Shown here: positions 55,844 to 64,000 of the stretch, piece after piece
Layout of the letters: every line of letters starts with the position of its first letter
How positions within the stretch are numbered: position 1 is the stretch's first letter
Assembly: GCF_900102135.1 (NCBI RefSeq)
Contig: NZ_FMVJ01000002.1
Coordinates: 211,709 to 275,708 of the forward strand
Origin: Microvirga guangxiensis
GTDB taxonomy: Bacteria > Pseudomonadota > Alphaproteobacteria > Rhizobiales > Beijerinckiaceae
Length of the DNA stretch: 64,000 bases
Reading direction: 5' to 3'
The notes under the pieces: model-generated
What the model was told of the DNA's origin: nothing
Seen by the model: only the letters and a program-made list of their open reading frames with translations
Database searches by the model: none
Made by a program: the position numbers and the translations under genes

Positions 55844-57312
55844 ACGACCAGATCAATCCGCACATCGCACCGAACATGGTTTTCAAGAATCTCATCGGCG
55901 GCAAGGAGGTTCCGGCTTCCGACGGAATGCTGCTGGACGTCGTCTCGCCTGTGGACGGCACGCTCTTCGCCAAGATCGCCGCCGGCACGGCACAGGATGT
56001 CGATGCGGCGGTCAAAGCCGCACGCTCTGCTTTCGAAGGGCCGTGGGGCAAGCTGACGGCCACCGAGCGCGGCCGCTTATTGATGAAGCTCGCCACCATC
56101 GTCGAGGCGCATGCGGACGAACTTGCGACGCTCGAAAGCCGCGACAACGGCAAGCCCCTGCGCCAGTCCAGGGCCGACGCCGTTGCACTCGCCCGCTACT
56201 TCGAGTTCTACGGCAGCGCCGCCGACAAGCTTCATGGCGATGTCATTCCCTATCTCAACACTCATTTCATCGGTGTCGAGCGTGTGCCGCACGGCGTGAC
56301 TGGGCATATCGTGCCCTGGAATTATCCGATGCAGATCTTCGGCCGCTCCGTCGGCGCGGCTTTGGCTGCAGGCAACGCCACCGTGGTGAAGCCTGCAGAA
56401 GATGCTTCGCTTACGATCCTTCGCGTGTCGCAGCTTGCGAGCGAAGCAGGCTTTCCCGACGGTGCGCTCAACATCGTGACGGGCCTCGGGCGCACCGCAG
56501 GTGCCGCGCTGGCCGCACATCCTGGCATCGACTTCCTGTCCTTCACCGGAAGCCCGGAAACCGGCACCGCCGTGCAGATTGCTGCCGCGAAAAATCATGT
56601 GGGCGTGACCCTCGAACTCGGCGGAAAGTCGGCGCAGGTTGTCTTTGACGACGCCGATCTCGAACGCGCGCTCCCCACCCTCGTGAACGCCATCATCCAG
56701 AACGGCGGCCAGACTTGCTCTGCAGGCAGCCGCCTTCTGATCCAGCGCGGCATTTTCGACGATGTGGTGTCAGCAATCGCCGAGCGTTTCCGGGCGCTGC
56801 GCGCAGGCCACCCGGAACGTGAGCCCGATCTCGGCCCCATGATCAATCAAGCCCAGCAGCGCCGCGTTCTTGGCTATCTGGAGCGCGCCCGCAACGAAGG
56901 CCTTCGCATCGTCGGCGAGGGCGTCGTGGCTATCGATGCGCCGGCCGAGGGCTTCTATGTGCCACCGGCCTTCCTTGCGCCCGTGCCGCATGAAAGCATC
57001 CTCTCCCAGGAAGAAGTCTTCGGTCCGGTTCTTGTGGCAACGCCTTTCGAGGACGAGGCCGACGCGATCCGGCTCGCCAACGGCACACCCTATGGTCTCG
57101 CCGCCGGCGTATGGACGCGCGATGCCATGCGCTCCACCCGGGTTGGCCGCGCCATGCGTGTCGGTCAGGTCTTCGTGAATTGCTACGGAGCAGGCGGCGG
57201 CATCGAACTGCCCTTCGGCGGTTTCGGCCGTTCGGGCCATGGCCGCGAGAAAGGCTTCGAGGGCCTCGTCGAGTTCACGACGACGAAAACGCTCGTTATC
57301 GCGCACGGGTAG
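55840..57312 (+). CDS. Aldehyde dehydrogenase family protein
   Basis: This 490-residue protein starts at GTG 55840, overlapping the transporter ATPase by 4 bases. ALDH core: VPWNYPMQIFGRSVGAALAAGN (cited as VPWNYPMQI), FTGSPETG, ELGGKSAQVVF with the general-base Glu, catalytic cysteine in NGGQTCSAGSRLL, and EEVFGPVL. It resembles betaine/gamma-aminobutyraldehyde and aromatic aldehyde dehydrogenases; the substrate cannot be told. Genetic coupling to the ABC transporter indicates that it acts on the imported compound or a product of it. Confidence 0.93.
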   Translation: MNDQINPHIAPNMVFKNLIGGKEVPASDGMLLDVVSPVDGTLFAKIAAGTAQDVDAAVKAARSAFEGPWGKLTATERGRLLMKLATIVEAHADELATLESRDNGKPLRQSRADAVALARYFEFYGSAADKLHGDVIPYLNTHFIGVERVPHGVTGHIVPWNYPMQIFGRSVGAALAAGNATVVKPAEDASLTILRVSQLASEAGFPDGALNIVTGLGRTAGAALAAHPGIDFLSFTGSPETGTAVQIAAAKNHVGVTLELGGKSAQVVFDDADLERALPTLVNAIIQNGGQTCSAGSRLLIQRGIFDDVVSAIAERFRALRAGHPEREPDLGPMINQAQQRRVLGYLERARNEGLRIVGEGVVAIDAPAEGFYVPPAFLAPVPHESILSQEEVFGPVLVATPFEDEADAIRLANGTPYGLAAGVWTRDAMRSTRVGRAMRVGQVFVNCYGAGGGIELPFGGFGRSGHGREKGFEGLVEFTTTKTLVIAHG

Positions 57313-57326
57313 GAAATCAGCGTTCC

Positions 57327-57435
57327 CCGCCCTCATCCTGAGGAGGTCGCTCAAGCGACCATCTCGAAGGAGCCTCCAATACGCTCTGGATCATCCTTCG
57401 AGACGGCCTTTCAGGCCTCCTCAGGATGAGGGCGG
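57327..57435. repeat. Long dispersed palindrome of the Hyphomicrobiales type
   Basis: The 20-base outer arms (57327-57346 and 57416-57435) are perfect inverted repeats beginning CCGCCCTCATCC and ending GATGAGGGCGG. Inside, ATCTCGAAGGA and TCCTTCGAGACGG pair as well, and GGTCGCTTGAGCGACC forms a small hairpin. The same sequence type is scattered between genes in many Bradyrhizobium- and Methylobacterium-like genomes (recalled knowledge). It separates the ALDH and SDR genes. Confidence 0.85.
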
Positions 57436-57470
57436 AGGATCATAAACCGTATTTAAGAAGGGTAAGAGAC

Positions 57471-58220
57471 ATGAAACGCCTTGAAGGCAAGGTGGCGCTC
57501 GTGACTGGCGCCGGTTCCGGCTTCGGCTTGGGCATCGCGGAAACATTTGCTCGCGAAGGGGCGAAGGTTGCCATTATCGACATCAACGAAGCTGCAGCAA
57601 AGGCTGCTGCGGAGAAGATCGGCTCCTCGGCCATAGGCCTTGCCGCCGACGTGTCGAAGGCTGCCGATGTGAACGCTGCCGTGGAGAAGACCGTCTCCGC
57701 CTTCGGCAAGCTCGACATCGTGGTCAACAATGCAGGCATCAGCCACCGCAACCGGCCCATGCTGGAAGTTGAGGAAGATGAGTTCGACCGCGTTTTCGCC
57801 GTCAACGTGAAGTCGATCTATCTCTTCGCCAAGGCCGCCGTTCCGCTGATGCAGAATCAAGGTGGCGGCGCGATCATCAATGTGGGCTCGACCGCGGGCC
57901 TGCGCCCACGTCCCGGCCTCACTTGGTACAACAGCACCAAGGGCGCGGTGCACACCATGACCAAGTCCATGGCTGTTGAGCTTGCGCCCAGCAAGATCCG
58001 CGTCTGCGCCCTGGCGCCGGTGGCGGGCGAGACGCCCCTGCTCTCCACCTTCATGGGCGAGGACACGCCCGAGAAACGCCAGATGTTCGTCAATTCCATC
58101 CCTCTCGGCCGCTTTTCGACGCCGCAGGACATCGCCAACGCCGCGCTCTACCTCGCCTCGGATGAGGCCAGCATGATCACCGGCGTGGTGCTGGAGGTCG
58201 ATGGCGGACGCTGCATCTGA
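57471..58220 (+). CDS. Short-chain dehydrogenase/reductase
   Basis: ATG 57471 with AAGAAGGG upstream gives 249 residues; the extension into the palindrome is rejected. Classical SDR motifs are present: TGAGSGFGLG, NNAGISHRN, catalytic serine in NVGSTAG and YNSTK (Tyr/Lys). It ends VLEVDGGRCI. It is an NAD(P)-dependent alcohol/ketone oxidoreductase of the 3-oxoacyl-reductase/glucose-dehydrogenase-like subgroup. Placement between the ALDH and the binding protein suggests it prepares an alcohol or ketone for the ALDH. Confidence 0.92.
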   Translation: MKRLEGKVALVTGAGSGFGLGIAETFAREGAKVAIIDINEAAAKAAAEKIGSSAIGLAADVSKAADVNAAVEKTVSAFGKLDIVVNNAGISHRNRPMLEVEEDEFDRVFAVNVKSIYLFAKAAVPLMQNQGGGAIINVGSTAGLRPRPGLTWYNSTKGAVHTMTKSMAVELAPSKIRVCALAPVAGETPLLSTFMGEDTPEKRQMFVNSIPLGRFSTPQDIANAALYLASDEASMITGVVLEVDGGRCI

Positions 58221-58328
58221 TGAAATAGTCTTAAAACAGCCAAGGAACATCTTCCATCCGGCGTCACACTGCGTAAGCTGAGGCTCATGCGCCCTGCCGC
58301 AATTCAACACCGGATGGAGATCCGCCTT

Positions 58329-59810
58329 ATGTCGAAGCGTATTCTGGCTGCCGCCCTGCTCCTTTCCGTCAGCGTCCTTCCGGCCTACGCTGCCAAGACC
58401 TCTCTCGTCGTCGGCATGCCCATCGAGCCGCCAGGCCTCGATCCGACGATTGCCGCGCCCGTCGCGATCCGCGAAGTGACGCTCGCCAATCTCTACGAGG
58501 GTCTTGTGCGCATCGACCGGAACGGCAAGGTACAGCCGCTTCTGGCGAAAAGCTGGGAAATCTCCCCCGATGGACTGACCTACACCTTCCGCCTGCAGGA
58601 GGGTGTGAAGTTCCACGACGGCACCACCTTCGACTCTGCCGACGTGAAATTCGCCTTCGATCGCGCCCGCGATCCTAAGTCGACGAATGCGCAGAAGCAG
58701 ATCTTCGCGCCCATCGTTTCCATCGAGACGCCCGATCCCGCAACGGTGGTGATCAAGCTGAAGGAAACCTCCGGCAACTTCCTCACCTATCTCGGCTGGG
58801 GCGATGCGGTGATCGTCGCGTCGGAGACGGCGGCGGGCAATGCCGCCAACCCGGTCGGCACCGGCCCCTTCAAGTTCAAATCCTGGACGCGTGGCGACAG
58901 GGTCGAACTCGTCAAGAACCCGGACTATTGGCAGAAGGACAAGACGAAGCTCGAAAGCGTCACCTTCCGCTTCATCAGCGACTCGCAAGCGCAGGTCGCG
59001 GCTGTGCGCGCGGGCGACGTAGATGCCTTCCCCAACCTCGCAGCCCCGGAACTCTTTGCCGAATTCCAGAAAGACTCCCGCTTCAAGGCCGTTGCCGGCA
59101 ACACGGAAGGCGAGACGGTTGCGGGCATGAACAATGCCAAGAAACCCTTCGACGACGTGCGCGTGCGCCGCGCGCTCATGCACGCCATCGACCGCAAGGC
59201 GCTTATCGAGGGTGCCTATTCCGGCTTCGGCACGCCCATCGGCAGCTTCTTCTCGCCCAACAACCCGGCTTATGTGGATACGACGAACGTCATCCCCTAC
59301 GATCCGGCGAAGGCCAAGGCGCTGCTCGCGGAAGCGGGCTATGGCAATGGCCTCTCCATCACCATCAAGTCTCCGCAGATGGCCTATGCGAGCCGCTCGG
59401 CTGAGCTGATGGCCGCCATGCTCTCGGAAGTGGGCGTGGAGATGAAGATCATCCCCACCGAGTTCCCGGCCAAGTGGATCGAGGAAGTCTTCAAGAACAA
59501 GGATTACGACGTCACCATCGTCTCCCACACGGAGCCGCTCGACATCGATATCTTCGCCCGGGACAGCTACTACTTTAATTACAAGAACGACAAGTTCAAG
59601 GCGCTGATCGCCGATGCCGCCAAGACCACGGACGAGAAGGCGCGCTTCGCCAAATACGCCGAAGCGCAGAAGATCCTCGCCGAGGACGTGCCCGCCCTCT
59701 TCCTCTTCCAGCTGCCGAAGCTCGGCGTATGGAACGCGAAGCTCCAGGGCATGTGGGAGAATTCCCCGATCCCGATCAACGACGTGACGGAAGTGTCGTG
59801 GACTGAATAA
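58329..59810 (+). CDS. ABC transporter solute-binding protein, family 5 (peptide/opine/nickel type)
   Basis: ATG 58329 gives 493 residues with a signal peptide ending AYA; in-frame ATGs at 58287 and 58314 would spoil the signal. Family-5 features are PPGLDPT, LYEGLVRID, PDGLTYTFRLQEGVKFHDGT and ADVKFAFDR, and later VRRALMHAIDRKAL. It captures the transported ligand in the periplasm. The ligand need not be a peptide; nearby dehydrogenases argue for a small metabolite. Confidence 0.93.
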   Translation: MSKRILAAALLLSVSVLPAYAAKTSLVVGMPIEPPGLDPTIAAPVAIREVTLANLYEGLVRIDRNGKVQPLLAKSWEISPDGLTYTFRLQEGVKFHDGTTFDSADVKFAFDRARDPKSTNAQKQIFAPIVSIETPDPATVVIKLKETSGNFLTYLGWGDAVIVASETAAGNAANPVGTGPFKFKSWTRGDRVELVKNPDYWQKDKTKLESVTFRFISDSQAQVAAVRAGDVDAFPNLAAPELFAEFQKDSRFKAVAGNTEGETVAGMNNAKKPFDDVRVRRALMHAIDRKALIEGAYSGFGTPIGSFFSPNNPAYVDTTNVIPYDPAKAKALLAEAGYGNGLSITIKSPQMAYASRSAELMAAMLSEVGVEMKIIPTEFPAKWIEEVFKNKDYDVTIVSHTEPLDIDIFARDSYYFNYKNDKFKALIADAAKTTDEKARFAKYAEAQKILAEDVPALFLFQLPKLGVWNAKLQGMWENSPIPINDVTEVSWTE

Positions 59811-59820
59811 AGCAGTCTGA

Positions 59821-59874
59821 AAACAGCATTCTCATGGTTCACCCGGCTTTACGCCGGGCATGAGGATGCTGTTT
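59821..59874 (+). other. Long hairpin between binding-protein and permease genes
   Basis: AAACAGCAT...CTCATG at 59821-59836 pairs with CATGAG.ATGCTGTTT at 59859-59874 (one bulge or mismatch), and CCCGGC pairs with GCCGGG inside. It begins 10 bases after the binding-protein stop. It has no clean U-run, so it is more likely an mRNA-stabilising or partial attenuation element that keeps binding-protein levels above permease levels. Confidence 0.6.
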
Positions 59875-59918
59875 GCTGACGTATCGGTTCGCACAAATCG
59901 GATAGGCATTCTTCGCTC

Positions 59919-60866
59919 GTGTTGCGGCTCATCATTTCCCGGCTGGTTTCGCTCGCCATCACTCTGCTCTTCGTCTCGCTGGCGATCTTCCTGATTCTGG
60001 AAGTGCTGCCCGGCGACCCGGCGGCGATCATGCTGGGGACGGCTGCGCGCGAGGATACGCTCGCCGCTTTGCGCCAGGAGATGGGGCTCGATCAGCCTGC
60101 GCTCATCCGCTATCTCGAATGGGTCGGGGGAATTCTGTACGGGGATCTCGGCACGTCCATCACCTACAAGATGCCGGTTTCGACGCTCGTTGCCGAGCGC
60201 ATGAACGTGACGCTCCCGCTGAGCCTTCTTGCCATTCTCATATCAACCGTCCTCGCCCTGCCCCTGGGCGTTGCAGCAGCCGCGCGCCGCGATGGGCCGG
60301 TCGATCGGGCGGTACTGGTGTTCAGCCAATTGGGCGTAGCGGTGCCGAACTTCTGGATCGGCCTTCTCTTCATCCTCTTCTTTTCCACATGGCTCGGGTG
60401 GTTTCCGGCCGGCGGCTTTCCGGGTTGGGGTAACGGGATCGGCCCTGCTCTTCAGGCGCTGCTTCTGCCTGCCCTGGCGCTTGCCCTGCCCCAGGCTGCA
60501 GTGCTCACCCGCGTCACGCGCTCGGCAACCCTTGAGGTCATCGGCGCGGATTTCGTGCGCACGGCACGCGCCAAGGGCGTGGACCGGCGCTCCACCCTGC
60601 GCCGGCATGTGGTGCCGAATGCGCTCATCCCGGTCACGACGATCCTCGGCCTTCAGCTTTCATTCTTCTTCGGCGGCGCGATCCTGGTCGAGAACGTGTT
60701 CAACCTGCCAGGGCTCGGGCGGTTGGCTTATCAGGCCCTCAGCCAACGCGACCTCGTGGTCATCAAGGACATCGTGCTGATCTTTTCCGGCCTCGTCATC
60801 GTGGTGAACTTCCTGGTCGATATCGGCTACACGATCCTCGATCCGCGCCTGAGGAGCCGGACATGA
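59919..60866 (+). CDS. ABC transporter permease, DppB/OppB type
   Basis: This 315-residue protein starts at GTG 59919. It has six predicted membrane segments beginning with RLVSLAITLLFVSLAIFLILEVLPGDPA (cited as EVLPGDPA, the DppB landmark) and the ATPase-coupling EAA-like loop ADFVRTARAKGVDR. It forms a heterodimeric channel with the next gene product, with which it overlaps by 4 bases. Confidence 0.93.
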   Translation: MLRLIISRLVSLAITLLFVSLAIFLILEVLPGDPAAIMLGTAAREDTLAALRQEMGLDQPALIRYLEWVGGILYGDLGTSITYKMPVSTLVAERMNVTLPLSLLAILISTVLALPLGVAAAARRDGPVDRAVLVFSQLGVAVPNFWIGLLFILFFSTWLGWFPAGGFPGWGNGIGPALQALLLPALALALPQAAVLTRVTRSATLEVIGADFVRTARAKGVDRRSTLRRHVVPNALIPVTTILGLQLSFFFGGAILVENVFNLPGLGRLAYQALSQRDLVVIKDIVLIFSGLVIVVNFLVDIGYTILDPRLRSRT

Positions 60867-61705
60867 TGAAGCGTTCCTCAATTCGTTGGAATACGGCCCT
60901 CATCATCGGCGGCATCCTCACAGCCCTGCTGATCGCTACCGCCCTCCTCTCTCTTGTCTGGACACCGGAAGTGCCCACTCGCGTGCGCGTTGCCATGCGC
61001 CTAAAAGGGCCGTTGGAGGCTGGCCTTCTCGGCACCGATCATTTCGGACGGGACGTCCTGTCGCTTCTCATGGTCGGTGCGTGGAATTCGCTCGCCATCG
61101 CATGGCCTGCGGTTCTTCTGGGCGCTGCCATCGGCACCGCTATCGGTTGCGCGGCAGCGGCATGGAAGGGCATCGCCGATGAAATCGCCATGCGCGCGTC
61201 CGACGTGGTTTTCGCCTTCCCCGCAGTTCTGTCCGCGATCATGATCGGTGCGCTCGTGGGCTCAGGCCCGCTCGCGGCCATCCTCGCCATTGCGGTGTTC
61301 AACGTGCCTGTCTTCGCGCGCGTCACACGCGGCGTGGCGCTCCAGGTCTGGACGCTCGACTACATCGCCGCCGCCCGTGCCATCGGCAAGCATCCGCTGC
61401 GGATTACCTGGGAGGACGTAATCCCCAACATCGCAGGGGCGCTGATCGTGCAGGTGACGATCCAGCTCGCGCTCGCGATCCTGACCGAGGCAGGATTGAG
61501 CTATCTGGGCCTCGGCGTGCGGCCTCCCAACCCAAGCTGGGGCCGCATGCTCAGCGATGCGCAGACCTATCTCTCCCAAGCTCCGCACCTCGCCATCGCG
61601 CCTGGCATCGCAATCGCTCTCTCGGTGCTTGGCCTGAACCTGTTGGGCGATGGCCTGCGCGATGCACTGGACCCCACACTCAAGGGCCGCAGCGCTCCAG
61701 CTTAA
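60863..61705 (+). CDS. ABC transporter permease, DppC/OppC type
   Basis: This 280-residue protein has an N-terminal membrane segment and five more, the typical [14 protein letters not shown] sequence and the coupling loop [16 protein letters not shown], then [20 protein letters not shown]. It is the partner of the DppB-like permease. Its last 4 bases overlap the 3' end of the converging LLM oxidoreductase gene. Confidence 0.93.
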   Translation: MMKRSSIRWNTALIIGGILTALLIATALLSLVWTPEVPTRVRVAMRLKGPLEAGLLGTDHFGRDVLSLLMVGAWNSLAIAWPAVLLGAAIGTAIGCAAAAWKGIADEIAMRASDVVFAFPAVLSAIMIGALVGSGPLAAILAIAVFNVPVFARVTRGVALQVWTLDYIAAARAIGKHPLRITWEDVIPNIAGALIVQVTIQLALAILTEAGLSYLGLGVRPPNPSWGRMLSDAQTYLSQAPHLAIAPGIAIALSVLGLNLLGDGLRDALDPTLKGRSAPA

Positions 61706-62700
61706 GCAGCCTTGCTCATGGCCTTTCGCACATCTGCCAGGATCTCGTAGGAGCGCAGGCGCGCAGCGTGATCGTAGATGGCCGATGCCACGATCAGCTC
61801 ATCGGCACCGGTCTGCTCGATGAAGCCTTCGAGCTCCTCGCGCACGGTCTCGGCGGAACCGACGAAGGAGCAGGCGAGCATGCTGGAGGCCTGCGCCTTT
61901 TCAGAAGGCGTCCAATAGGTCTCGATGTCGTCGATGGGCGCCTGCAGCTTGCCGCGCGTTCCGCGGAACATGTTGGTGAAAGCCTGCTGCGCGGAGGTGA
62001 AGAGACGCTTCGCCTCCTCGTCCGTATCGGCGGCAATCACATTCACCCCCACCATCGCATAAGGCTTGTCGAGTTGAGCGGAAGGCTGGAAGCGCTCGCG
62101 ATAGACCTGCAGCGCCTGAAACAGGGCGTTCGGCGCGAAATGCGAGGCGAAGGCGTAAGGCAGTCCGAGCATGGCCGCAAGCTGCGCCCCGAAGAGGCTG
62201 GAGCCTAGAATCCAGACCGGCACGTTGCTGTCTGTCCCTGGAACCGCCTGGATCACCTGTCCCGGCTGAAGCGGTCCGAGCAGGGCCTGGAGTTCAACCA
62301 CGTCCTGCGGGAAGGTGTCAGCGCTGGTGGGATCGCGGCGCAGGGCAAGCATGGTACGCTGATCGGTGCCGGGAGCGCGTCCTACGCCAAGGTCGATGCG
62401 TCCCGGAAAGAGCGCGTCGAGGGTGCCGAACTGCTCGGCGATGACGAGCGGCGAATGGTTCGGCAGCATGATGCCGCCTGCGCCCACGCGGATCCTGTTG
62501 GTGCCCCCAGCCACATGCGCGATGGCGACGCTCGTCGCAGCGCTCGCGATACCCACCATGTTGTGGTGCTCGGCGAGCCAGAAGCGATTATAGCCCCACC
62601 GTTCCGCATGCTGCGCCAGATCGCGTGAATTGCGCAAGGCATCGGACGCCGTGGAGCCTTCGGTGATGTGCGCAAGATCGAGAATGGAAAGCGGAGGCAT
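61702..62700 (-). CDS. LLM class flavin-dependent oxidoreductase
   Basis: This 332-residue protein follows the luciferase-like monooxygenase pattern: [53 protein letters not shown] (cited as [11 protein letters not shown] and DLGVGRAPG) and PVWILGSS. It belongs to the YhbW/MsnO8-like group using FMN. The substrate is unknown. It converges on the transporter cluster, so any metabolic link is only suggested by position. Confidence 0.9.
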   Translation of the reverse strand: MPPLSILDLAHITEGSTASDALRNSRDLAQHAERWGYNRFWLAEHHNMVGIASAATSVAIAHVAGGTNRIRVGAGGIMLPNHSPLVIAEQFGTLDALFPGRIDLGVGRAPGTDQRTMLALRRDPTSADTFPQDVVELQALLGPLQPGQVIQAVPGTDSNVPVWILGSSLFGAQLAAMLGLPYAFASHFAPNALFQALQVYRERFQPSAQLDKPYAMVGVNVIAADTDEEAKRLFTSAQQAFTNMFRGTRGKLQAPIDDIETYWTPSEKAQASSMLACSFVGSAETVREELEGFIEQTGADELIVASAIYDHAARLRSYEILADVRKAMSKAA

Positions 62701-62807
62701 GGGAAACTCTTTGAAACGTGGCGGGCGATGATCGATCTCAAATCAGCACTCCGGCTGCTCGATACAAGACCTGAAGCCCCTCGCCTGAAGCGCAGCAGCT
62801 TTGCAAA

Positions 62808-62838
62808 AGAAAAACCCGGCGCTTGCGGCGCCGGGTTT
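62808..62838 (-). terminator. Rho-independent terminator of TakP copy 2
   Basis: AAACCCGGCGC and GCGCCGGGTTT form a perfect 11-bp stem with a 5-base loop. On the minus strand it is followed by TTCTTTTGC. It lies 23 bases after the stop at 62861. Confidence 0.88.
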
Positions 62839-62860
62839 CGAAGTCCTCACCTATAACGGC

Positions 62861-63955
<1,095 letters not shown>

Positions 63956-64000
63956 CTACTCCTCTAGGGCTTATCGTATTTGTTGTCGTGCGATAACAAG

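Noticed and set aside
57453-59528. 691-codon minus-strand open frame opposite the SDR and binding-protein genes
   Set aside because: The plus-strand proteins have complete family motifs; the antisense frame crosses two genes and is an artefact of GC-rich codon use.

Overview
The window is a continuous, GC-rich stretch of an alphaproteobacterial chromosome, most likely from the Hyphomicrobiales (Rhizobiales). The evidence is the lptF-lptG-lptD-pdxA-rsmA block, an alphaproteobacterial-type porin, a bifunctional Rsh, dapA-smpB, HWE-type histidine kinase architecture, TakP-like TRAP binding proteins, and the long intergenic palindromes typical of this order. A Methylobacteriaceae-type genus such as Microvirga or Methylobacterium is a plausible guess but is inferred, not shown. 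I saw no rRNA, tRNA, insertion sequence, prophage or CRISPR array.

Layout. (1) 1-6.3 kb is the most unusual part. Two paralogous RTX (Ca-binding nonapeptide repeat) proteins lie head to tail on the minus strand. The upstream copy is preceded by an intact Crp/Fnr-type regulator gene, and the downstream copy by a truncated, frameshifted remnant of that regulator. This looks like a tandem duplication of a crp-RTX unit. (2) 6.4-14 kb: a nucleotide-sugar dehydrogenase, an ABC-F ATPase, and a minus-strand group pepA-holC-serine carboxypeptidase-lipoprotein. (3) 14.2-20.9 kb: a tightly packed plus-strand operon lptF-lptG-lptD-pdxA-rsmA for LPS export, pyridoxal phosphate synthesis and 16S rRNA dimethylation. 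(4) 20.8-27.5 kb, minus strand: the fatty-acid genes fabD, fabG, acpP, fabF, then mltG, a terminator, and yicC-gmk. (5) 27.5-35 kb: rpoZ, rsh, a class-I amidotransferase-like hydrolase, pyrE and an NYN-domain gene on plus; a GcvR-like ACT protein, smpB and dapA on minus. (6) 35-39.4 kb: a lytic transglycosylase, an alpha/beta hydrolase and a porin.

(7) 39.9-46.4 kb is a complete homogentisate (tyrosine/phenylalanine) degradation locus. hpd, maiA and a MarR regulator are on one side and hmgA on the other, separated by two near-identical palindromic operators. An FAH-family hydrolase follows, divergent from a TakP-like TRAP solute-binding protein, with an orphan Imm26-like immunity gene inserted between them. 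(8) 46.4-54 kb: a DUF4142 lipoprotein, a dodecin, an old-yellow-enzyme oxidoreductase, an Uup-like ABC-F protein, a Cache-PAS-HWE histidine kinase and a coniferyl-aldehyde-dehydrogenase-like enzyme. (9) 54.2-61.7 kb is a plus-strand cluster in which a peptide/opine-type ABC transporter (fused DppD-DppF ATPase, binding protein, two permeases) is interleaved with an aldehyde dehydrogenase and an SDR dehydrogenase. A minus-strand LLM flavin oxidoreductase and a second TakP-like protein close the window.

The strongest leads are the duplicated crp-RTX locus with its shared upstream palindrome and recently homogenised repeat tract, the operator-defined tyrosine regulon containing a TRAP binding protein and an orphan immunity gene, and the transporter-dehydrogenase cluster. 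Assignments rest on reading the sequence and on recalled family features; no database search was possible.
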